This document shows, one piece after another, positions 38,883-49,274 of a stretch of 64,000 bases of DNA. The DNA is taken from assembly GCF_016458235.1 (NCBI RefSeq), contig NZ_JAEMHK010000015.1, forward strand, positions 62,001 through 126,000, given 5' to 3'. The stretch's first letter is position 1; each line of letters opens with the position of its first letter. The notes under the pieces are model-generated. The model was given only the letters and a program-made list of their open reading frames with translations. It did not search any database and had not been told where the DNA came from. The DNA comes from Geomonas propionica. GTDB lineage: Bacteria; Desulfobacterota; Desulfuromonadia; Geobacterales; Geobacteraceae. A program made the translations under genes and the position numbers.

Positions 38883-40244
38883 CTACGAGATCAGCTTCTT
38901 GATCCCCTCGATGACCCGGGCCTCCTCGGCGTCCTCGTGCATGATGTCCATACGCAACAGGTCGGGCTTGTCGCGCAGGAGCCCGGAATTCTCCAGGTAG
39001 CGCGCCACCTCGGTCCACTGCGTCCCCGCGTGTTCCGCGATGGTGACTCCCATGCGGCTCACGTAGCTGAGGATCCTGACCAGTTCGGGGATCGACTTGT
39101 CGCCACCGGTATCCCAGTCGTCGCCGTCAGTGCCGTGGAATACATATATGTTGTAGTCGGCGGCGAGGTTCTCCTTCTCGACGATCTCGTTCACCAGCTT
39201 GTAGGCGCTGGCCACCTCGGTTCCCCCCGCGACCCGCGAGTTGTAGTAGGTGTCGAAGTCCGGCACCTCCTTCGCCTCGGTGTCATGCAGGATGAAGCGG
39301 GATTCCACCTGCCCCGCGTACTGGTACAAAAGCCAGCTGTAGATCATGACGTGCTGGGTCGCCACCAGTTCGGTCACCTTCCCCGCCATCGAGCCGGAAT
39401 AGTCGCGCAGGAAGAAGACCATCGCCTGCGGTTCGTAATCCTTCTCCTGGGAGAAGATGCGGTACACCTTGTCCCGCGGCGAGATCAGGAAGCGGGTCGG
39501 GTCGAGGTCCGCCGGATCGGGGAGGTTCCCCAGGGAAATATTGGTCTCCACGATCTTCCGCAGCGTCGCCTTCTTGTCCAACACCTGGCCGGAGCCGCGG
39601 TTACGGTCGGTAAGGTCGTAAATGTAGCGGGTAAAGGAGCGTTTTTTACCTTTTTCCTTCAGGTTGGGGAGCTGGAACTGCTCGGTCAGCACGCGTCCCA
39701 GTTCATAGGCGGAAGCACCCATCTCATGGGCTTCGCCGTCGCCCTGTCCCGGCCCCTGGCCCGGCTCCTCGCCGGTCTCGCGCACCTTCTGCTCGCCGAT
39801 GACCTCGCCTTCCTCGCCCTTGCCGCTGCCGCCGGTGGAGCCTCCCTCACCCGGAGGACGGATGGTCGGGTCGTGAATGAGCTTCTCCTCCTCAGTGGAG
39901 GGAACCACCACGATCTTCCCTTTGCCCCCCTTGCCCGGCTTGATCAGTCTCCCCACCCTGATCTTGCGGGGGAAGCCATCCTTCTCGCGCTGCCGGTCCC
40001 GCTCCAACAACTCGTCCAGAGCCTTCATGTGGAGTTGGTACGGGTTGGGGACACGCTCCTGGGCCTGCAGCACCGCCAGGTCGTGCCAGGCGTAGAGGCT
40101 GCGGGAAAAGTCCGGGAATGGGCCGCGGCGGTTCGAAGTGGAAATCTCGCGGCTACCCGCGAGTTCCTCCCGAAAACGCGCCTCGCGCTCGGGTTCGAGC
40201 CCCTTGGCCTTCAGCTGTTCGAGGTATTTTTCCGGATCTTTCAT
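38883..40244 (-). CDS. yeaH: YeaH/DUF444 family VWA-domain protein
   Basis: A 453-residue cytoplasmic protein of the DUF444 family. The N-terminal half is basic and then Gly/Glu-rich (GEGGSTGGSGKGEEGE). The C-terminal half has a von Willebrand A fold with the metal site in LRDYSGSMAG, and ILHDTEAKEV and FHGTDGDDWDTGG further on. In other bacteria it is encoded next to prkA and is a likely partner or target of that kinase. The start MKDPEKYLEQL at 40244 has only a weak ribosome site. The open frame to 40298 is not supported. Confidence 0.92.
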   Translation of the reverse strand: MKDPEKYLEQLKAKGLEPEREARFREELAGSREISTSNRRGPFPDFSRSLYAWHDLAVLQAQERVPNPYQLHMKALDELLERDRQREKDGFPRKIRVGRLIKPGKGGKGKIVVVPSTEEEKLIHDPTIRPPGEGGSTGGSGKGEEGEVIGEQKVRETGEEPGQGPGQGDGEAHEMGASAYELGRVLTEQFQLPNLKEKGKKRSFTRYIYDLTDRNRGSGQVLDKKATLRKIVETNISLGNLPDPADLDPTRFLISPRDKVYRIFSQEKDYEPQAMVFFLRDYSGSMAGKVTELVATQHVMIYSWLLYQYAGQVESRFILHDTEAKEVPDFDTYYNSRVAGGTEVASAYKLVNEIVEKENLAADYNIYVFHGTDGDDWDTGGDKSIPELVRILSYVSRMGVTIAEHAGTQWTEVARYLENSGLLRDKPDLLRMDIMHEDAEEARVIEGIKKLIS

Positions 40245-40353
40245 CCGCCTTCGCCTTATCAGGCTACGGTGGACAGGTTCCCATCGGTACCTACCCACGT
40301 TGCCCAGTTATCCCTGCCAGCCCCTAGTCCCTACCCCCTAGCCCCGCTTCCAA

Positions 40354-42405
40354 TCAGCTCTCGTCCTCCTGGGTGCAGAAGTACTCGATGGTCTTCTGGG
40401 CGCAGGTGCGGCAGTAGCCGAGTTTCCCGAGCATGGTCACGATCATGCGGTCGTAGAGCTTCTGGTTTTCCTCGTTTGTGCGGTTGGCTAGTGCTCCGAT
40501 CAAGCTCCCGGCACCGGCGATGTCCGATTTCAGCCGCACGTCGGTGACCGCCTTGACCAGCTCCAGGTTGTCCATGAAGTCATAGCTCGGATCGACCGAG
40601 ATCTTCTGGCCGTAGATCTTCCGGATCGAGGTCCTGAAGGAGGCACGCTGCTCCTCAGTCTTAAGCCCGATGCGCTCCTCGACGCTCTTCACGTAACGTT
40701 CGTCGATCTTGAGCGCCTTCAGCTCGCCGCTCTGGGGATCTTTGTACTTCCACATCCGATCCGGCCCGAGGTTCTCGGCATCGATGCCGATGATCATGTT
40801 GACGTAGTTCTGCACGTCCTTCTTGATGGCGAAAGGCTCGTCCATGTAGGCATTGAACATCTCGGTCATGATCCGCTCGCGGTAGAGCTTCTTGCCGGTC
40901 TTCAGGTCTTCCAGATATTTGGCGCGCTCGTTGGGTTCCACCACGTAGTCGAGCACGACCCGTTCCAGGCTCCTGAAGACATCGTAGGCGACCATGCAGC
41001 GCCCCTCGTTGGTCTCGGAGCTTTCCTTGAGGATCTGGATGCTGCGGCCGAGGCTCCTGTGCCCCAGGCCGCGCTGCCCGAAGCGCTTGGTGATATCCGG
41101 CTCCTGCCCGAGGGTGTCGATGACCTCGGCCAGCGCCTTGATGCTCTTTTCACCGGCCACCTCGCCGGCGGCAAGCTTCATGGTCTCGATCGGAGTCAGC
41201 TTCTCCGATCTGGGCAGCCTGGTGAGTACCACGCCGACGGAGGCGGCGTAGTTCAGATTCGGGTCCTGGTGCAGCACTTCCTTGGTCAGGGTGGTCTTCG
41301 ATTCGCCGCCGATGGCGTAGGCCGTGAGCCCTTCCTGCATCCGGTAGTTGGTGTTGTGCGAGACATAGCAGATCCTGCAGCGGTCGACGATCGGCGCCTC
41401 CTCCTTCTCCGCCAGGAAACGGTTGAACTCGGAGTTGTTGCTGGTGGCGATGATCATGGAATCGATCGGCCACTTGTAGCCGTCGATCTCGATGGCGCGG
41501 TTCTGGATCACGCCCAGGTACACCTGCACCAAGTCCTTCTTGTTCTTGAAGATCTCGTCGGAGAAGTGGATGCCACCCCCCGCCACGCGGGCCAGAGCGC
41601 CTCGGCGCAGGTCGAAGCGGTACGGGTTGTTGGTGTCCGACAGGTGCAACAGGCGCTGGATCGATTCCTCGCCCAGCAGGTCCACGGCGGACGAGGTGAT
41701 CTTGTCCTTGGCTGGATACTTGCCGGTGAGCGTCCCGAGGCTCTCGCTCATGGGTACGGGTAGGATGGCGATGCTCTCCAGGACCTTCTCCAGGTCGTTG
41801 TCGTGGTACTGCCGGATTTCGTTGAGGATGTAGCCGGTGCTCGCGCCCAGGGGGCGATAGTTCCGGTACAGGGTTTCTATTTCGGCGTCGGAGAACCCCT
41901 GTTCACCGATGAAGTGGCGGCTCTCCTCGGGATCGTCGAAGAGGTTCATGGCCAGGATCATCGGGTCCTCGTAGGTCTCCGAGTCGATCTCGCGGATGCG
42001 TCCGTAGTTGCCCAGCGCTTCCATGTTCAGGAAGCGGAAGCTGTACTTGCGGTTGCGCCCCTGCAGGAAATTCCGGTACTTGCCGCAGAGAAACTCCACG
42101 AAGAAGGTCTTGCCGTTGCCGGGCTCGCCCACCAGCACGAACGCCATCTCCTTACTGGAGCCACCTTCGGCCGCGTCCTTCACGAAGGAGACGAAGCTGT
42201 TGATCTCGTCGTACATGCCTATGGTGTGTTTGCGACCGGTCCGGAAGATGTTGAAGTCATAGGTCGTTTTGCCATTGACGACGACCTTCTCGAAACCCGG
42301 CTCCAGGATCATCCGAATGATCCCCTGGAAGGCGTTCTCAAAAACCCTTTCTCCCGCCTTGACGGCGGCCAGGTGCTGACGGAGCGTTTCGTTCTTGGCA
42401 GTCAT
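40354..42405 (-). CDS. prkA: PrkA/YeaG-type serine protein kinase
   Basis: A 683-residue cytoplasmic protein with an N-terminal AAA-type ATPase part and a C-terminal PrkA kinase part, as in E. coli YeaG. The P-loop is LVGEPGNGKTFF (about residues 92-103). Other marks are GGGIHFSDEIFKNK, MIIATSNNSEFNRFL and, near the end, YDFMDNLELVKAVTD. It is the first gene of a four-gene minus-strand operon with yeaH, spoVR and a second PrkA-like gene. GGAGGG precedes the ATG and a perfect TATAAT promoter lies upstream. The known family role is stress and stationary-phase adaptation; the substrate here is unknown. The C-terminus has CRTCAQKTIEYFC, a cysteine-rich tail of possible metal-binding type. Confidence 0.93.
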   Translation of the reverse strand: MTAKNETLRQHLAAVKAGERVFENAFQGIIRMILEPGFEKVVVNGKTTYDFNIFRTGRKHTIGMYDEINSFVSFVKDAAEGGSSKEMAFVLVGEPGNGKTFFVEFLCGKYRNFLQGRNRKYSFRFLNMEALGNYGRIREIDSETYEDPMILAMNLFDDPEESRHFIGEQGFSDAEIETLYRNYRPLGASTGYILNEIRQYHDNDLEKVLESIAILPVPMSESLGTLTGKYPAKDKITSSAVDLLGEESIQRLLHLSDTNNPYRFDLRRGALARVAGGGIHFSDEIFKNKKDLVQVYLGVIQNRAIEIDGYKWPIDSMIIATSNNSEFNRFLAEKEEAPIVDRCRICYVSHNTNYRMQEGLTAYAIGGESKTTLTKEVLHQDPNLNYAASVGVVLTRLPRSEKLTPIETMKLAAGEVAGEKSIKALAEVIDTLGQEPDITKRFGQRGLGHRSLGRSIQILKESSETNEGRCMVAYDVFRSLERVVLDYVVEPNERAKYLEDLKTGKKLYRERIMTEMFNAYMDEPFAIKKDVQNYVNMIIGIDAENLGPDRMWKYKDPQSGELKALKIDERYVKSVEERIGLKTEEQRASFRTSIRKIYGQKISVDPSYDFMDNLELVKAVTDVRLKSDIAGAGSLIGALANRTNEENQKLYDRMIVTMLGKLGYCRTCAQKTIEYFCTQEDES

Positions 42406-42782
42406 GGTTTCCCTCCGCGTGTTATTAAGCTGCGGTCTTCGTTTTAATTGATTTTGATATCCAGAAAAATTATACGCCCCGGCGCTTTACTTTTGCAAAG
42501 TCTTTACTGTAAAGGCCCCTTGGGGACGTGTGACTCGTCCGGGGAGCGTCGCCCGGTCGTTAAACAGTGAACAGCGGCGAATACATTAGAAAATTAGCAG
42601 ATTGAATTGTACCCACCGCTTTGATTTCTGCAACCGAGGGAAGAGGTATTCTGGTGGCGCCCCAGGAAATGAGGTTACGGGAGGACCCGGCCGCCATACT
42701 TTAAATTCGGGTATCCTCTGGTACCATTTGCTAGTCCCGGTCAGGGAAGGTTTTTAATGGGGATGACGAAAAGGAGGACTAC
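42406..42782. other. 377-base divergent intergenic region between prkA and the lipoprotein gene
   Basis: Holds the prkA promoter at 42469-42498 and the AAAAGGAGGACTAC ribosome site of the lipoprotein. The middle (42520-42740) has no ORF, terminator or recognised RNA that I can support. Confidence 0.6.
42469..42498 (-). promoter_or_regulatory. Sigma-70 promoter of the prkA operon
   Basis: On the minus strand TTGCAA (42493-42498), an 18-base spacer and a perfect TATAAT (42469-42474), about 60 bases before the prkA start at 42405. Confidence 0.72.
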
Positions 42783-43421
42783 ATGAAGAGGAAAATTTTG
42801 TGGCTGGTACTGGCGGCGATGCTTGTGGCGATGGCGGGATGCGGCGGAGGGAACGACAGGCCCCTTATAGACACGACCATCGACAGCTATGAGACTGCGG
42901 ACGGCGACATCCTGAAGCAGGGTAGCACGTTCACGATAACGATGCCGGGCGGCGGTGCGGGAGCCACACTTCTGGCGGGGGTAGCTCCTGACCTTTCGGG
43001 CGACGAGTACCGGGCCTTCCTGGATTTCCCACTCACCAGCGGGGTGAGAAACGGTGTGATCCAGTCCGCCACCCTCAACGTCGTGGTGAGAAACCTGAGC
43101 ACCTCGCCTGCCGGCTCCAGCCTTCCGTTACTGGTGGAACTCGTGTCCTACGTCCCGCCCCTGATCGCTGGCGACTTCGATTCGGCCATACTGGCCATCC
43201 CCTCCAGGGCGCAAACCGTACGCACCATCACCCCGGCGCAGGTCAATGACCCGGGCGGGGTCGACATTGATGTAACTGCCCTCCTCATCGAAGCACAGAA
43301 CCAGAGGCTTTCCCACTTCCAGATCAGACTACTGGAGGACTTCGTAAACTCACCGCTTGGCATCGTCACCATCGACGATTCGAACGCCACTCCGCCGCAA
43401 CTCCGAGTGCTCTACTTCTAG
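42783..43421 (+). CDS. Lipoprotein with a DNRLRE-like beta domain
   Basis: A 212-residue exported protein. The signal peptide ends with a lipobox LVAMAGC, so Cys20 is the lipidated residue. The mature part is a beta-rich domain of about 190 residues (EYRAFLDFPLTSGVRNGVIQ, AQVNDPGGVDIDVTALL, LRVLYF) similar to DNRLRE/CBM-like domains. GGAGG precedes the ATG. It stands alone. Its stop codon shares bases with the stop of the convergent HD-domain gene (43418-43421), so there is no room for a terminator between them. Role unknown; likely envelope. Confidence 0.78.
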   Translation: MKRKILWLVLAAMLVAMAGCGGGNDRPLIDTTIDSYETADGDILKQGSTFTITMPGGGAGATLLAGVAPDLSGDEYRAFLDFPLTSGVRNGVIQSATLNVVVRNLSTSPAGSSLPLLVELVSYVPPLIAGDFDSAILAIPSRAQTVRTITPAQVNDPGGVDIDVTALLIEAQNQRLSHFQIRLLEDFVNSPLGIVTIDDSNATPPQLRVLYF

Positions 43422-44857
43422 AAGTACCGGCTCACATCGAGGTCGTAAAGGTAGGGATCCAAAACAGCGGTAATGATCTGGGGGGAGCCGGGTGAGCCAA
43501 GCGCAATCACCTCTCCCCCCTCCGTTTCACGCCCCTCCCGGTCGGCGATGACGCGCACCAGGGGGTTGTCCCACTGGGCCGGGTCCTCGCTGTTGCCCAC
43601 CACTACCGCGATGTCCTTGTCGTCCAGAAGCAGCAACGACCCCACCGGATGGATCCCGACGCACGCAACGAAGACCTTCAACAGGGCCTGGTCGTAGGAC
43701 CTGCCGCTTTGCGACAGCATGACCCGGAGGGCCTTGTGCGGGGGGTAGGCTGTGCGCCCGCTGACGCGCGAGGAGGTAAGGCCGTCGTAGCTGTCGGCAA
43801 TGCCGATGATCCTCCCCAAAAGCCCCAGTTTCCTGTAGCCCAGGCGCGGATAACCTGAAAAATCCGCCATCAGGTGGTGCTCGAAGATGCCGGTGATGAT
43901 GCGGGCAGTCAAATCGTCGAGCCCCTTCAGCTTCAGCACCTTCCTCACCCCGAACAGCGGGTGTTTTTCCATCAGCTCCCGCTCCTCTACCGAGAGTTCT
44001 CCCGCCTTGTTCAGGATTTCCGCAGGTATGTCGCAGTTACCGATGTCATGGAAGAGAGCGGCGAGCCCCAGCTCGCAGAGGTGAAACTTGTTCATCCCCA
44101 GCCTTTTCCCCACTAGAAGCGAGAGGATGCAGACGTTGGCGGCGTGATGCTGCGAGGAACTGTCATGGGAACGCATGGTGCTGAGGCCCAAGAGGTCAGT
44201 CTCGTGGGTGTAGAGGAGATCGACGATCTGCTGTACCACGCGCTTCGACTCCCGCAGACGCAGCCTCCGCCCCGAAGCCACCTCGGCCGCCACTTCGTCC
44301 ATGGTTGAGAGGAGCTTGCGGTACAGCGGCCGCACCTTGTCCCCTGCCGAGCGCATCCGCTTAAGCTGCGGCGTTATGGTCAACACCTCGTCATCACGCA
44401 GCAGGTCGAGCTCCAGGTTGGCGATGCTCCGTTGCTGCACCGCATCCACCAGCCTCTGGAAGCAATCCGCCTCGTCCTCCTGCGGCTCCTGCAACAGGTA
44501 CACGAAACGCTGCAGGTCGGTGCTGGTAACGGCCGGCCCGAAGGTGATACTGCCCAGGTGATGGCGCCGCATCAACTCGATGATGTACCGCGGCCCCTCG
44601 AAACTGGCGATGTCAGGCCGGAGCCGTAGCTCTCCCAGGTAGAGATGTCCACCCTTGAGAACCAGGGAAGCATCCTCATGCTGCCCGGTAATGGCCCGCA
44701 GTACCTCGAGAACGTTGCCGACCCGGTGCACGACGGCGGCGTGGCCGGCGCCGTAATTAACGGAGCTCTTGAGCAGGACGAAGAAATGCGCCACCAGGGT
44801 CTTGCCCAGCCTCGCCAGATCTTCTGCCACAGGTTCCCGAACCGTATCAAGCATCAT
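43418..44857 (-). CDS. HD-domain phosphohydrolase-like protein (HD-GYP-related)
   Basis: A 479-residue soluble protein. The first ~230 residues are helical and have no recognised domain. Then an HD domain follows (about 235-390) with HHAANVCILSLLVGKRL, ALFHDIGNCDIPAEIL (metal-binding His-Asp) and FEHHLMADFSGYPRLG. The usual HHExxDGxGYP is EHHLMADFSGYP here, so it is a relaxed HD-GYP. The last ~90 residues (VGIHPVGSLLLL...) resemble the region that follows HD-GYP in other proteins. The ATG at 44857 overlaps the stop of the HEAT-repeat gene by four bases. The substrate is unknown; cyclic di-GMP hydrolysis is possible. Confidence 0.83.
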   Translation of the reverse strand: MMLDTVREPVAEDLARLGKTLVAHFFVLLKSSVNYGAGHAAVVHRVGNVLEVLRAITGQHEDASLVLKGGHLYLGELRLRPDIASFEGPRYIIELMRRHHLGSITFGPAVTSTDLQRFVYLLQEPQEDEADCFQRLVDAVQQRSIANLELDLLRDDEVLTITPQLKRMRSAGDKVRPLYRKLLSTMDEVAAEVASGRRLRLRESKRVVQQIVDLLYTHETDLLGLSTMRSHDSSSQHHAANVCILSLLVGKRLGMNKFHLCELGLAALFHDIGNCDIPAEILNKAGELSVEERELMEKHPLFGVRKVLKLKGLDDLTARIITGIFEHHLMADFSGYPRLGYRKLGLLGRIIGIADSYDGLTSSRVSGRTAYPPHKALRVMLSQSGRSYDQALLKVFVACVGIHPVGSLLLLDDKDIAVVVGNSEDPAQWDNPLVRVIADREGRETEGGEVIALGSPGSPQIITAVLDPYLYDLDVSRYF

Positions 44858-46551
44858 GCCCCAACCTCACCGCGCCCAGCGCTTCTTTGCCGTGCCACAT
44901 AAGATGCGATGGCCTGGTCCAAGATGGACCGGATCTCGCTTCCCTTCTTCTGGCCGCGCGCCTCTTCCAGAAGCTGCAGCGCCGACCTGCTGCGGATGCG
45001 GCCCAGCCCCAGGGCTGCAAGCTGCACCGACTCCTTCTCGTTCCCCTTCTGAAACCAGTAGCGCTTCATCAGCTGCTCGCGCAACAGGGGAAGCACGCTC
45101 TCCTGCCCCAGCTCTCCCAGCGCCAGAAAAATCTCCCTCTTCTCTTCGAAGGGACGCTCCTGGAAATCGTCGGCGCCCGCGAGCGCCACGATCGGCTTGA
45201 GCGCGAAGGGAAGCCTCTCCCGGGTCAGGACCTGCAGGGCCTTGATGCGCAGAGGGCTCGACTCGTCCCGCAGGAACTTCAGGATGTACGTTTTTGCCTT
45301 GGCGTCGCTGGTGCGCTCCAAAAAGCCCAGCACCTCGCGCCGGATGCGCGGCTCCCGGTGCGTGATCAGCCCGAGGATCATCTTGAGGGCCGCCGGCGTC
45401 CCGATCTGGGAGAGGATCAGCACGACGTTGCGCACCAGATACCAGCGCGGGTCGCTGAGAAAGGGCTGGAACACCGCCGGGTCCCCGCGCCCCAGTTCCA
45501 CCAGGACCTCCACGATCAGCTTGCGCACCTTGAGTTTCTCCACGCGCCCCAACAACTCGCAGATCGACCCCAGCGAGGGGATACCCAAAATCAGCAACAG
45601 CTCTTTCAACTGGCCGTACTCTATCGCCGCCTCGTTGCCGTCCAGCGCTACCTTGAGCACCTCGACGGTGGAGGTGGAGAGTATCGCTGCCAGAACCTCA
45701 GCCAACTGCTGCCGCTGCTCCGGCGCCGTGATGGGGAGCTTTTGCAGGCGGTCCAGGAAGCGCGCCAGTTTGACGGCGTGGGCTATGTCGCCGGCCAGCA
45801 CGAGGTTCACGGCCAGGTTGCCAAGGATTGCTGCGAAATCGGCGAAAAGCTCCGGCTCCTGAACCTCGCCCAGGATCGTGGCCAGAATCCTGATGACGTC
45901 ATCAAGCCCGTTGCAGCGCCCCTCGAGATCGACCGCCTTGCGCAGCCACTCCTCCTCGTCGGCGGTGAGCATGAGCAGGTGCTTCGGGATCATCCGGGGT
46001 GCGGGCGGCGGCTGCTCCGTGAGAGCCTGCCGGATACGCTCCAGGGCGTCCCGTTGCTGGTTCGCATCCTCTGCCTCCCGCAACAGGTAGGGATCGCTGA
46101 AATCATCCTCGGTGAGGTAGCCGATGTGCTGGAGGTTTCGCTCCCAAAGCTGGGTCACCACGTCGTCGTCGCCGCTGGGACGCTCGAAGCCGACCACCCC
46201 CAGAAAGGCCACGATTTCTGCCGGCGCCACTCCTTGGTCGAAGAACACGGTTCTGATCCCGTCGGCGTGAAGCCGGCTCGCCATGCTCTCCTTGGGGTCC
46301 TTGTTCTCGTACACCTGCGCCCCCTGGTAGCGCAGCACGAACTGCTCCACGTCCAGGGTAAGCTCGCCGTAACGCGCCAGGTGAACAGTCATCCTGGTGC
46401 CCAAATCAGAAATGAACCCGATCAGTACCGGGTTGTTGGGCAGGTAGATCCTGAGCGCCTTCGACGTCTTGATCATGCCCAGGACGATCTGGGTCACCGA
46501 GGCAAGCTCTTTCTTACCGACGTCCGACTGCTCAACAGCCTGTTCCATCAT
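44854..46551 (-). CDS. HEAT-repeat protein of unknown function
   Basis: A 565-residue cytoplasmic protein. The N-terminal part (about 1-170) has YLPNNPVLIGFISDLGTRM and LTLDVEQFVLRYQGAQVYE. The rest is a helical solenoid with HEAT-like units, clear around residues 330-560 (DPRWYLVRNVVLILSQIG, REPRIRREVLGFLERTSD, ALGELGQESVLPLLREQL). Two ATG codons stand side by side (46551, 46548); the second is better spaced from GAGGGAG. It is translationally coupled to the HD-domain gene through an ATGA overlap, so the two probably form a complex or pathway pair. Confidence 0.8.
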   Translation of the reverse strand: MMEQAVEQSDVGKKELASVTQIVLGMIKTSKALRIYLPNNPVLIGFISDLGTRMTVHLARYGELTLDVEQFVLRYQGAQVYENKDPKESMASRLHADGIRTVFFDQGVAPAEIVAFLGVVGFERPSGDDDVVTQLWERNLQHIGYLTEDDFSDPYLLREAEDANQQRDALERIRQALTEQPPPAPRMIPKHLLMLTADEEEWLRKAVDLEGRCNGLDDVIRILATILGEVQEPELFADFAAILGNLAVNLVLAGDIAHAVKLARFLDRLQKLPITAPEQRQQLAEVLAAILSTSTVEVLKVALDGNEAAIEYGQLKELLLILGIPSLGSICELLGRVEKLKVRKLIVEVLVELGRGDPAVFQPFLSDPRWYLVRNVVLILSQIGTPAALKMILGLITHREPRIRREVLGFLERTSDAKAKTYILKFLRDESSPLRIKALQVLTRERLPFALKPIVALAGADDFQERPFEEKREIFLALGELGQESVLPLLREQLMKRYWFQKGNEKESVQLAALGLGRIRSRSALQLLEEARGQKKGSEIRSILDQAIASYVARQRSAGRGEVGA

Positions 46552-46659
46552 GCTCCCTCGCCTGCGGTGGTGGTTAGGTCCACGCCGACCGCCCTTGCCT
46601 CGCGTTGCGCCTGCAAAACTCTCGGCTCATGAGCCCTCAGCATCAGGCACACCCGCGTA

Positions 46660-46688
46660 AGCATACGCTTTCCCTTGTTTTATGTAAA
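46660..46688 (-). promoter_or_regulatory. Sigma-70 promoter of the HEAT/HD gene pair
   Basis: On the minus strand TTTACA (46683-46688), a 17-base spacer and TATGCT (46660-46665), about 100 bases before the HEAT-gene start. Confidence 0.55.
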
Positions 46689-46741
46689 GGGATGGCCTTA
46701 GTCCGAAAGCGATAGCTCCAATCCCCATTAAAAATAAAGGC

Positions 46742-46777
46742 AAAAAAAAGGGAGCCGGCTCGAGGCCGACTCCCTTT
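46742..46777 (-). terminator. Rho-independent terminator of groESL
   Basis: On the minus strand GGGAGTCGGC pairs with GCCGGCTCCC (plus 46750-46774, loop of five), followed by eight T residues (plus-strand A-run 46742-46749). It lies 24 bases after the groEL stop. Confidence 0.93.
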
Positions 46778-46800
46778 GTTGCTGCTTTGGACTGCAGGGC

Positions 46801-48513
<1,713 letters not shown>

Positions 48514-48804
48514 TTACTTTACGACGACGCCGAGGATGTCGTCCTCGCGCATGATCAGGTAGTCCTCACCCTCGAGCTTCACTTCGCTACCTGCATATTT
48601 GCCGAACAGCACCTTGTCGCCCACCTTCAGATCGATCGGGTACACCTTGCCGTCCTCGCCCCTCTTCCCGTTGCCCACTGCCACGACTTCGCCCTGCTGC
48701 GGCTTTTCCTTGGCGGTTTCCGGGATGTACAGCCCACCGGCGGTCATGGTAGCTTCCTCAACCCTCTTCACGATGATACGGTCCTGCAGCGGTCTAAGAT
48801 TCAT
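48514..48804 (-). CDS. groES: Co-chaperonin GroES (Hsp10)
   Basis: A 96-residue lid of the GroEL complex. Family marks are [38 protein letters not shown] and [36 protein letters not shown] precedes the ATG. First gene of the groESL operon; a 51-base spacer separates it from groEL. Confidence 0.98.
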   Translation of the reverse strand: MNLRPLQDRIIVKRVEEATMTAGGLYIPETAKEKPQQGEVVAVGNGKRGEDGKVYPIDLKVGDKVLFGKYAGSEVKLEGEDYLIMREDDILGVVVK

Positions 48805-48859
48805 GCTTTCCTCTCCTTTCCTTGAGATGCATCGATCTCTTGATTATTGAAAAAAATAT

Positions 48860-48886
48860 TAGCACTCAAAACTGCTGAGTGCTAAA
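48860..48886. promoter_or_regulatory. CIRCE operator (HrcA binding site) of groESL
   Basis: Perfect TTAGCACTC-N9-GAGTGCTAA: 48860-48868 and 48878-48886 with nine bases between. It lies just downstream of the predicted transcription start of groES and is the known binding site of the heat-shock repressor HrcA. No hrcA gene is in the window. Confidence 0.96.
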
Positions 48887-48896
48887 TGCCTGCTAA

Positions 48897-48925
48897 ATAT
48901 AAACAGCATGACCCTAAAAATCAAG
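48897..48925 (-). promoter_or_regulatory. Sigma-70 promoter of groESL
   Basis: On the minus strand TTGATT (48920-48925), a 17-base spacer and TATATT (48897-48902); the CIRCE operator begins about 10 bases further down. Confidence 0.72.
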
Positions 48926-48964
48926 GGCGGTCTGCAAAATAATTTTCCCGCAGCTATCCCCTTG

Positions 48965-49237
48965 CTACCACTTCCTTTTTGCCAGTTCCTCGGCGTAAAA
49001 CTTTTGGTACAGGATTTCCCATTCGCGGCTGCCGGGGACCTTGGCCTGGCTGTAGGAGGCGAGCTTCGTGCGCACCGCCTGGTCCACCTGTTCCATGATG
49101 GAGAAGAATCCCTCGATGGAGTCCTTGATGGAGTCGAGGGCGCGTCGCTCGTCCGGGAAGTCGGCGAGGTCGTCGTTGTAGAGTTTGTCGTAGATCTTGT
49201 GAGCTATATGGGAAATGCGGTCTTCCGAGATGTGCAT
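48965..49237 (-). CDS. DUF507 family protein, second of a tandem pair
   Basis: A 90-residue protein starting at MHISEDRISHIAHKIYDKL; AAGGAG five bases before the ATG at 49237 supports it, while the longer open frame reads through the neighbour in another phase. Helical, with YNDDLADFPDERRALDSIK and EWEILYQKFYAEELAKRKW. It belongs to the DUF507 family, whose function is unknown. A DUF507 paralogue lies 37 bases upstream, so both are co-transcribed. Confidence 0.88.
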   Translation of the reverse strand: MHISEDRISHIAHKIYDKLYNDDLADFPDERRALDSIKDSIEGFFSIMEQVDQAVRTKLASYSQAKVPGSREWEILYQKFYAEELAKRKW

Positions 49238-49274
49238 GGTGTCTCCTTGCATGGCTTGCCGGCGGGCCGGGCAA

